The notes under the pieces are model-generated. The model was not told where the DNA came from. It did no database searches and saw only the letters and a program-made list of their open reading frames with translations. The translations under genes and the position numbers were made by a program. From Lathyrus oleraceus (lineage: Eukaryota; Streptophyta; Magnoliopsida; Fabales; Fabaceae): a stretch of 64,000 bases of DNA. Below, piece after piece: positions 57,130 to 64,000 of the stretch. Location: assembly GCF_024323335.1 (NCBI RefSeq), contig NC_066579.1, positions 356,950,900 through 357,014,899 on the forward strand, read 5' to 3'. Position 1 is the first letter of the stretch. The number at the start of each line of letters is the position of its first letter.

Positions 57130-58910
57130 GTGTCGTACGTTTAGACGATATCTGAAGACATGGGTGTCCTACCGGGTCATACGGTAGACCGGATAGTGAG
57201 TCATCCATTATGCTTATCGACTTCGCTGGGGAGTCAGAGTGTGTTATACGCCGCTGGGGATAAGATCAGACCGGATCGTATGCTAGATCGTATCTGAGTT
57301 GAAGATCCAAGTGGGTCTTATGCTAGACCGTATTGGAGTTGCAGGATGAGTCGTCCGTTAGGCTGTGTCTGATGATGAAAGGGGGTAGTCGTACGCTCGA
57401 CTACACTTCAGAAATGTACCGTACACTAGGTAGCATCTGAGCAGATGAAGGTCTAACTGGGTCGTACATTAAACCGTATCTGAGCAGAATGAGCCGTCCA
57501 TTAGGCTGAATTTGATGATAAAAGGGGGTAGTCGTACGCTAGACTACAATTCAGAAATGTACCTGTCACTAGGTAGCATCTGAGGAGATGAAGGTCTAAC
57601 TTGGTCGTACATTAGATTGTATTTGAGCAGCATCTGGTCTAACTTGGTCGTACATTAGACTGTATTTGAGCAGCATCTGGTCTAACTTGGTCGTACATTA
57701 GACTGTATTCGATGACTGGAAGGTCTAACTTGGTCGTACATTAGACTATATTTGATGACTGGAAGGTCTAACTTGGTCGTACATTAGACTGTATTTGAGC
57801 AGCATCTGGTCTAACTTGGTCGTACATTAGACTGTATCTGAGCAGAATCCGAGGACTTGACGGTCTAACTTGGTCGTACATTAGACTGTCACTGAGCAGA
57901 ATCTGGTCTAACTTGGTCGTACATTAGACTGTATCTGGGCAGAATTCGAGGACTTGACGGTCTAACTTGGTCGTACATTAGACTGTCACTGAGCAGAATC
58001 TGGTCTAACTTGGTCGTACATTAGACTGTATCTGGGCAGAATCCGAGGACTTGACGGTCTAACTTGGTCGTACATTAGACTGTCACTGAGCAGAATCTGG
58101 TCTAACTTGGTCGTACATTAGACTGTATCTGGGCAGAATCCGAGGACTTGACGGTCTAACTTGGTCGTACATTAGACTGTCACTGAGCAGAATCTGGTCT
58201 AACTTGGTCGTACATTAGACGGTATCTGGGCAGAATCCGAGGACTTGACGGTCTAACTTGGTCGTACATTAGACTGTCACTGAGCAGAATCTGGTCTAAC
58301 TTGGTCGTACATTAGACTGTATCTGGGCAGAATCCGAGGACTTGACGGCCTAACTTGGTCGTACATTAGACTGTCACTGAGCAGAATCTGGCCTAACTTG
58401 GTCGTACATTAGACTGTATCTGGGCAGAATCCGAGGACTTGACGGTCTAACTTGGTCGTACATTAGACTGTCACTGAGCAGAATCTGGTCTAACTTGGTC
58501 GTACATTAGACTGTATCTGCAGAATCTGACTTGAAGGTCTAACTTGGTCGTACATTAGACTGTATTTGCAGAATCTGACTTGAAGGTCTAACTTGGTCGT
58601 ACATTAGACTGTATTTGCAGAATCTGACTTGAAGGTCTAACTTGGTCGTACATTAGACTGAATTTGAGTGGCCTCTGAGGACTTGAAGGTCTAACTTGGT
58701 CGTACATTAGACAGTATTTGAGTGGCCTCTGAGGACTTGAAGGTCTAACTTGGTCGTACATTAGACAGTATTTGAGTGGCCTCTGAGGACTTGAAGGTCT
58801 AACTTGGTCGTACATTAGACATTATTTGAGTGGTTGAAGGTCAGAATGGATCGTACGCTAGATCGTATCTGAGTGGAAGGAGTCATTTGTTGAGCTGAAT
58901 CAGAATGAAC
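57130..58910 (-). repeat. E5 hairpin and tandem repeat array
   Basis: The first part holds irregular hairpins with an 8-nt loop near GTACGCTA and paired stems: GGTC/GACC (57175, 57314), GATC/GATC (57274, 58849), GTAGTC/GACTAC (57385, 57528), TACC/GGTA (57417) and AGCC/GGCT (57492). From 57600 to 58825 about 26 copies of GGTCTAACTTGGTCGTACAT repeat in alternating spacers, each with GTCTAA/TTAGAC around a 12-nt loop. It lies in the Ogre hypervariable 3' region. The short repeated ORFs are by-products. Confidence 0.9.
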
Positions 58911-59339
58911 CGTATGTTAGACTATATCTGATAGTATTTGTATATGCTGTATTTGCAATAAATGTCTGGGATGGGCTTATAGATGCCATCGTTAGGAGGA
59001 TGTCAGAATGAATGGTGACATGGAGTATATCTGAAAGATGTAGTTGAATCCTGAATGTAATTGATAAGGATGCCCGTCTGAATGGACCTTTGTTTTGATT
59101 GTATCAAGAGGATAATTAACCTGAAAAATAAAGTTAGCTTCATGCCATGTCATGATGCATGAGATGCAAATGTTGTATGCATGCGTGGGCTGTGAAATGA
59201 TGTAATGAGTGAATTATGCGTCTGAAATAAATGCGAACATTGTATGCATGTATATGTTATGAAATGATGTAATGTATATGATGCGGAATGAACATTGTAT
59301 GTAGGTATGTGATGTGAAGTGATGTAATGAATGCACTAT
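58911..59339 (-). other. E5 non-coding stretch
   Basis: ATG-rich low-complexity sequence (repeated TGTATGCATG and GATGTAATGA). No gene is seen. Confidence 0.4.
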
Positions 59340-59600
59340 GTGTCTGAAACGTTCTTCCAGGGGACTCTACTGGGGAAACAAATCTCAGTCTTCGGGTCGG
59401 AGATATTTGTATTGATGACCCTGTCTCAGCTGGGGGATTTGATTTCTGTCTGATGGTAGAAACATTCGACAGAGCCTGGCTGGGGATAGAAGAGATGACC
59501 AATTCGTCTAGTGATGCCCATTTCTTCTGGGGAATAACTGGCTTAGCCGGGGAATCGAATTAGCAACAGATTCATTGGGAAGCGTGATTAGACCTTCTCC
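59340..59600 (-). repeat. E5 dispersed CTGGGGA motifs
   Basis: Six to seven copies of a CTGGGGA-type motif (59352, 59366, 59421, 59480, 59528, 59548), with two more at 57228 and 57252. It is the motif of the E1 and E2 arrays. Confidence 0.55.
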
Positions 59601-60020
59601 TCAATCCTGAAGTCGTGTAGTAATTGCTATTACTATTCTAGGCATGAATTTTTGGTAAACATTGATCATATTCAAGTGCATAAATCAATTCAAAGTAAAT
59701 CAATGGACGTTTACGCAAACAAAACAGAAAAGGTAAAACAAAAGCATCTTTTTGGAAATGAAATTGTATTGATTTTGAAAGAGGGCCTATAAATAGGCAA
59801 TTTGAGTACAAGGAGACAGAAATCCTAGTAAGAGGAAATTGCCGAGAAAACAAAGAAAAAGCTATGCAGGAAAAGTCCTGTTGATTTTAAATCCACTACC
59901 GTCATCATGTCTTCAAGCATCTCATCTCCTGCTGTCGGATAGAAGTGATTGGCTTGTTCGGTCCCTTGAAACTTGGGTGAAGCTGACAGAGAACGGGGCA
60001 TAGTCATACGCTTTAATCCC
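59601..60020 (-). other. E5 non-coding stretch before the hairpin cassette
   Basis: Matches E1 3860-4260 in position and partly in sequence. It contains the GCCTA-TAAA-TAGGC hairpin near 59785. No credible ORF. Confidence 0.45.
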
Positions 60021-60031
60021 TAATTTTTGCC

Positions 60032-60203
60032 TGGACCGCCTTTTCAGGTTTTCAGTCCACCGGGATACCCTTTTTTGCTCAAGCCGCCTTTTCAGGTTTT
60101 CGACTTGCCGGGTGTACGTCTTTATATGTTTATCCCTAATTTTTGCCCGAACCCTTTTGGTTCGCCGGGATGCCCTTACTTTTGCCTAGGTACGTCGACC
60201 TAG
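60032..60203 (-). promoter_or_regulatory. E5 post-integrase nested hairpin cassette
   Basis: Four hairpins in E1 order: TGGAC/GTCCA (60032-60059), CAAGCCG/CGACTTG (60080-60107), CGAACC/GGTTCG (60148-60164) and CTAGGT/ACCTAG (60186-60203). The first two enclose a CCT/AGG stem with GAAA on the minus strand, where E1 has CCC/GGG. Outer stems differ from E1 by paired changes (T-A to C-G). Confidence 0.78.
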
Positions 60204-60207
60204 CAGG

Positions 60208-61490
60208 TGCGTAGTATTTTTTAACTATGTCCGCGTTCACAGGATGCGGGAAATCTTCGCCGTCCATTGTAGCAAGTATCATGGCTCCACCAGAGAATAC
60301 CTTCTTAACTACAAGTGGCCCTTCGTATGTGGGAGTCCATTTGCCCCTGGGATCACCTTGTGGTAGAATGATACGCTTTATTACCTAGTCGCCAATTTGA
60401 TACACCTGTCTCTTGACTCTTTTGTTAAATGCCTGGGTCATGCATTTCTGATATATCTGACTATGACAAACAGCCGCGAGTCTCTTCAATCAAATTTATC
60501 TGATCGAGTCGAGTCTGAATCCGTTCCTCTTCATCTAAGCCCGCCTCTTTCATGATTCTTAGAGAGGGAATCTGAACTTCCACTGGTAAGATGGCTTCCA
60601 TTCCATAGACTAAAGAGAACGGAGTTGCCCCTGTCGTAGTGCGCCCTGAAGTGCGATAACCGTGGAGAGCGAATGGTAACATCTCATGCCAGTCTTTGTA
60701 CGTTACTGTCATCTTTTTGTATTGTTAGCAGCCTCCACGGCGCCGTTCGTCTTTGGCCGGTACGGAGAAGAGTTATGGTGTTTTATTTTGAACTGCATGC
60801 CGAGTTCAATTTAGTACCATTATCAGTGATAACTCTTTTAGGAGACAGCAGGTTTCTCGAATGTATATTTGATAAGATCCATCTTAGAAATCAATAAAGT
60901 GGTATGATTCAACATATACTGTCTTAGTCGGCGAGCAGCCCAAGCCAAAGCGCAGCAAGCTTTCTCGAGCTGTGAGTATCTTGTTTCACAGTCGGTACCT
61001 TTTGCTAAGGCAGTGTATGACATGCTCTTTTCGACCAGACTCGTCATGTTGCCCCAACACACCCTATTGAATTTTCTAACACGGTCAAATACGTGATTAA
61101 AGGTCTTCCTTCAACTGGTGGCATCGGAACTGGAGGTTCTTGGGGATACTTCTTGATTTTGTCATTCATCATTCCATACCATCTCTTGATTTTTCTTTTT
61201 TAGTAATTTGAAGATGGGTTTGCAGGTAGCAGTCAAATGTGGAATGAATCGGGCAATGTAATTCGAGTGCCCCAAGAAACTTCTGACTTCTCTCTTGTTT
61301 ATTTCAGTACCCAAATTTACAATTTCAATTGATTCCTCATGCGGCTGTATAGTCTTTTGTAGTACCAGTCTGGCAAGTTCTCTAGGGACTTCACAATCTT
61401 CCTCACTTCCATCCTCGGCTTGGTAGATCGGATTTTCAAAGTCATAATGAACAGTAGCAGAGTCATTACCAACATGATCCAGAGTGGATA
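60208..61490 (-). pseudogene. E5 pol remnant: RT leader, RT thumb, RNase H, integrase pieces
   Basis: In minus order: acidic leader (HYDFENPIYQAEDGSEEDCE, about 61450-61390), then from VNLGTE directly to REVRSFLGHSNYIARF, so the RT catalytic palm is deleted. RNase H (ALAWAARRLRQYML, 60838-61062) follows. It then jumps to the integrase second-Asp motif (ITDNGTKLN), losing the second RNase H, the zinc domain and the first Asp. The integrase C-terminal half is partly open (60461-60712, WHEMLPFALHGYRT) and ends KKYYA near 60208. Stops and shifts add to the deletions. Confidence 0.87.
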
Positions 61491-61703
61491 TGGATCGGCA
61501 AATTGTTACGTGAGTGTGTGCAAGAAAACATAGCTTGTTTGAAAAATGACATGAAAGATAAAGAGCGCAATATTTGAATGCAAAAAGTCCATTGATTTAT
61601 TGAATATGAATATGCTTATGAAAATGACAAAACCCTTGAAAGATTAGCTATTGTGCCCCGGGCATAGACACAATGCTTTAAAATGTTAAAATAGCAATAA
61701 CAA
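61491..61703 (-). other. E5 equivalent of the Ogre intron region
   Basis: AT-rich. The donor position reads GGA^ATAATTG instead of GA^GTAATT, so the GT is lost. A stop follows the mini-Gag at once. Confidence 0.45.
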
Positions 61704-62273
61704 TTATTCCTGACTAAAGGAAATCGGGATAGTGTCTTCAGCCTTCCAATTATTGAGTCCGTCACCAATTGTTGGGTAGACCCAGCTATCCAGGTCGCAA
61801 TCGCTGTCAGCATCCTCTATAGCATTAAGAGTTTTGTCATGATCAGGCAGAGGAGCAGTGATGACATTAGGAGTCTCAGGCGGATCCAATTCAAATTCTC
61901 CGGCGTCGATCATATCCTGAATTTTATTCTTCAACGACCAACAATCGTTCGTATTATGCCCGGGGCTATCGGAGTGATACGCACACCTGGCATCGGGATT
62001 ATACCTAGGAGAAGTAGTGTTGGGTTTTGCAGGAGGATCTCTGAGGGTAATCAAATTTGCCTTTAGCATACCCTGCAGTGCTTGTGCTAAAGTCATATTG
62101 ATCTTCGTAAACTGCCTTCTTCCTGGGTTAATGTGCCTCACAGATTTCTTGTCTTTTTTCTTCTCGAGCAAGAGAGCCTTCAGTTCTTCCTGCCCCTTGG
62201 ATAAGTTCAAGATCATTTCCTGGAGTTGAGCATTCTGAGCATGGAGATCTTTGACAGTTTGTTCGAGGTCCAT
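61704..62273 (-). CDS. E5 mini-Gag: coiled coil, zinc knuckle, acidic tail
   Basis: Intact 189-residue frame in a young element. Residues 1-40 form a heptad-like helix (LHAQNAQLQEMILNL, GQEELKALL) equivalent to the Gag N-terminus. A basic stretch (40-60) leads to a segment matching the E1 region before the knuckle (LAQALQGMLKANLI). The knuckle is C97-x2-H100-x5-H106-x4-C111. The tail (SDCDLDSW, NNWKAED) matches the Gag-Pro C-terminus. The whole Gag core and the protease are absent. It could be an RNA-binding or dimerising protein that works with full-length Gag in trans. Function is not shown. Confidence 0.75.
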   Translation of the reverse strand: MDLEQTVKDLHAQNAQLQEMILNLSKGQEELKALLLEKKKDKKSVRHINPGRRQFTKINMTLAQALQGMLKANLITLRDPPAKPNTTSPRYNPDARCAYHSDSPGHNTNDCWSLKNKIQDMIDAGEFELDPPETPNVITAPLPDHDKTLNAIEDADSDCDLDSWVYPTIGDGLNNWKAEDTIPISFSQE

Positions 62274-63125
62274 TTTTCTGTTTGCATGAAAACCATGAGA
62301 ACATTGATCCCTTTAGAACACCTGTTGTGCAATGTTATGCTATGCAATGTATGAAATGTTTTCAAGGACTTTTGGAATTTAACTTTGCATAAACTACCAA
62401 AAAAAGAAACTTTTTTTTTTTTTTTTTTTTACAAAATAGAGCAAAGTTAAATCCCTAAGTCCTCGAAATGGTTAGTTCAATGCCATGATGTTATGATGTT
62501 ATGATGTTATGATGTTAAGTAAACAACAAGCACAAGCAAGTCACACAACCATCATTCCTAGGTTTTAAGGCTTGCATGAGTTCCATAGGTAAGTACCCTC
62601 CCCACTGAAGTTTGGTTGGTTCAACCTGTCCTAGAATAGTAACCGGGTTCTAGAAGGATCTCAGATCATCGACCTTTCTTTAAGTCCACTTCAGTGCAAC
62701 GCCAAGTGGTTGACCAAAGCTTCCCTAAAGTCCAATCTCAACGAGTGTAGTATCGAGTCTCAACCAACCCCAGTCGGAACCGAAGTCAGTTATCTCACTA
62801 CTTTCTAATGGCTAGGATGAGTCAATTAGGGTTCTAAAGGTCTGGTTAATGCTTTGATGACACCACGCGAATGCCAAATTTTTCCTCAAGTAAACATGAG
62901 GAACATCAGGACATCCAAAGTGCCACATTAACCGTAGCCATCATTTTAACCATTCCAGTATACGCCGGATAGTCGCGATGATCTATTGCTACTTACCTAA
63001 GGTACACTAGATCCGGGTGTAGGATCTTTCACTCAAAAATACCCAAGCAATCCCTTAAAAGTAAATCAGACAATTTGGAATAAGTAATCTTGTTTTTTTT
63101 AGGTAACCTCTCTTTTTAAAGTAAT
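62274..63125 (-). other. E5 5' leader
   Basis: No ORF1 and no other gene. Holds a run of about 20 T (62411-62431) and a GATGTTATGA repeat, four copies, at 62485-62516. The RPHRY codons seen in E1, E2 and E4 are not found here. Confidence 0.6.
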
Positions 63126-63142
63126 CCCCAGCAGAGTCGCCA
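63126..63142 (-). promoter_or_regulatory. primer-binding site of E5 (tRNA-Arg type)
   Basis: Same 17-mer as E1, E2 and E4, here four bases (GAAC in minus sense) from the LTR end. Confidence 0.87.
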
Positions 63143-63146
63143 GTTC

Positions 63147-64000
63147 TGTCATACGGTGAACTGACTTGGGGTGTTTTGCTTTTTATCGCAATGTCGCGGA
63201 TAGCAAGAGTCGCCATCGACTTTTCTTTTATCCAATAAGGAAAGGTGGAAAAGAACAGGAAAGACCTCAATAGATTTTGGGTTCGGGAGGTACATTATAC
63301 AAAGGGAAGGTGTTAGCACCCTTTGTATCCATGGTTATCCATGGGCTCTTAATTACTGGATCACTTATATTTTTGTCTGAAAAGTGTCGGTGAATTGCTT
63401 AAAAAATGTTTGAAAGAGAGTTTAACTTTGTAATGATTCTCGTATGAATGTACACAAAGTATTTATCTCATTTGATTTTGAAAATGGTTTAGAAAAATAT
63501 AACTCGGTAATGATTCTAGTATGAATGTATACCAAGTGGTGATTTTCTAGGATTTGTAAAGTGTAAAGTGTGAGGGGTGGAAAATGTTTTAGGTTATGAT
63601 CCAGTAATTGAGAGTTATACCTTCCTGAGGTCGTTATGGGCATTTCCTATCCTTATGAGGGTAAAACTGTCCTTACTATTGAGAAGTAAGTAATCTTACC
63701 CTTTGGATGTTTAAGGGTCACCGTAGGGTCATCGATAGGTCATTGAAGGCAACAGTTGTAAGGATACCTTAGCATTCGAAGGGACTATCATCATTTAACC
63801 GTAGGCTACACCGAAGGGTCATCGAGGGACAAAATCGTATTTCGAAGGCAACATCCGAGGGACCATGATTTATTTTATGATGATTTAATCGAAGGGGCTT
63901 TGCTAAGTGTATCCCTACATTCGCGGGACATGACCGTTATACCGTAATACCGTAGGGCAGCAAAGAGAGGTCCAAGATCACTTATTTAAAGGCAATATTT
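63147..64000 (-). mobile_element. E5 5' LTR, partial at the right edge
   Basis: Starts TGTCATACGG, matches 54981-55834 with about five substitutions, and continues beyond the window. About 1.13 kb of it should lie outside. Confidence 0.93.

Noticed and set aside
57600..58830. CRISPR-like alternation of about 21 bp repeats and spacers
   Set aside because: Plant retrotransposon context, spacers themselves repeated, no cas genes; it is the Ogre 3' tandem array.
1..64000. Host genes or non-retroelement systems
   Set aside because: Every long ORF is a retroelement protein or its shadow, and intervening DNA is LTR or element leader/3' region.

Overview
The window is plant nuclear DNA made almost entirely of nested giant LTR retrotransposons; I found no host gene, tRNA or rRNA. 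The elements belong to the Ogre group (Tat lineage, Ty3/gypsy). The signs are very long LTRs (4.9 and 6.9 kb), a primer site matching the 3' end of tRNA-Arg, an extra ORF upstream of gag, a predicted intron between protease and reverse transcriptase, a second RNase H, and tandem repeats between integrase and the polypurine tract. Such dense, young Ogre nests fit a large legume genome of tribe Fabeae (Vicia, Pisum, Lathyrus, Lens). That placement is inference.

Layout. E4 (+ strand, oldest) is the host: truncated 5' LTR 47684-50481, PBS, protease-less gag and decayed pol to 54980. E1 (- strand) lies in the E4 LTR: 3' LTR 1-1958 (cut by the window edge and an N gap), 3' region 1959-4494, pol 4495-7970, predicted intron, gag-protease 8220-11534, ORF1 11945-13633, PBS, 5' LTR. 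E2 (- strand, very young, non-autonomous) is inserted in the gag of E1: 3' LTR to 25058, internal 25059-32699, 5' LTR 32700-39591, then the 5 bp CATAG shared with the E1 target. The rest of E1 resumes at 39592 and ends with LTR D (42825-47683). The same E1 segment also occurs uninterrupted at 11103-18408, so the window carries both an empty and a filled version of this site, joined by a mosaic LTR junction at about 18409-18590. This is either a real rearrangement or two haplotypes placed in tandem by assembly. E5 (- strand, about 10 kb, 1985 bp LTRs, non-autonomous) is inserted in the E4 RNase H region at 54980 and runs past the right edge.

How the parts work together. E1 is the autonomous type: its gag-protease and ORF1 are open, although pol has about six frame breaks. 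E2 and E5 keep LTRs, PBS, leader, PPT and 3' region but lack catalytic pol and the capsid-like Gag core. Both keep the Gag N-terminal coiled coil and the zinc knuckle. They look like parasites moved by E1-type proteins.

Most unusual signal. In the transcribed strand of E1, E2 and E5, the stretch after integrase is packed with short stem-loops whose loops and linkers are constant while the stems vary but stay complementary, with mismatches often becoming G-U pairs in the RNA-sense strand. A nested-hairpin cassette with GNRA-type tetraloops follows the integrase stop. Three element-specific hairpin arrays come next. Degenerate copies of a GCTGGGGA motif (complementary to the PBS in the RNA sense) fill the space between. 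The LTR and leader show the same compensatory variation. This suggests an extensively folded retrotransposon RNA under structural selection. All comparisons here were made by eye.
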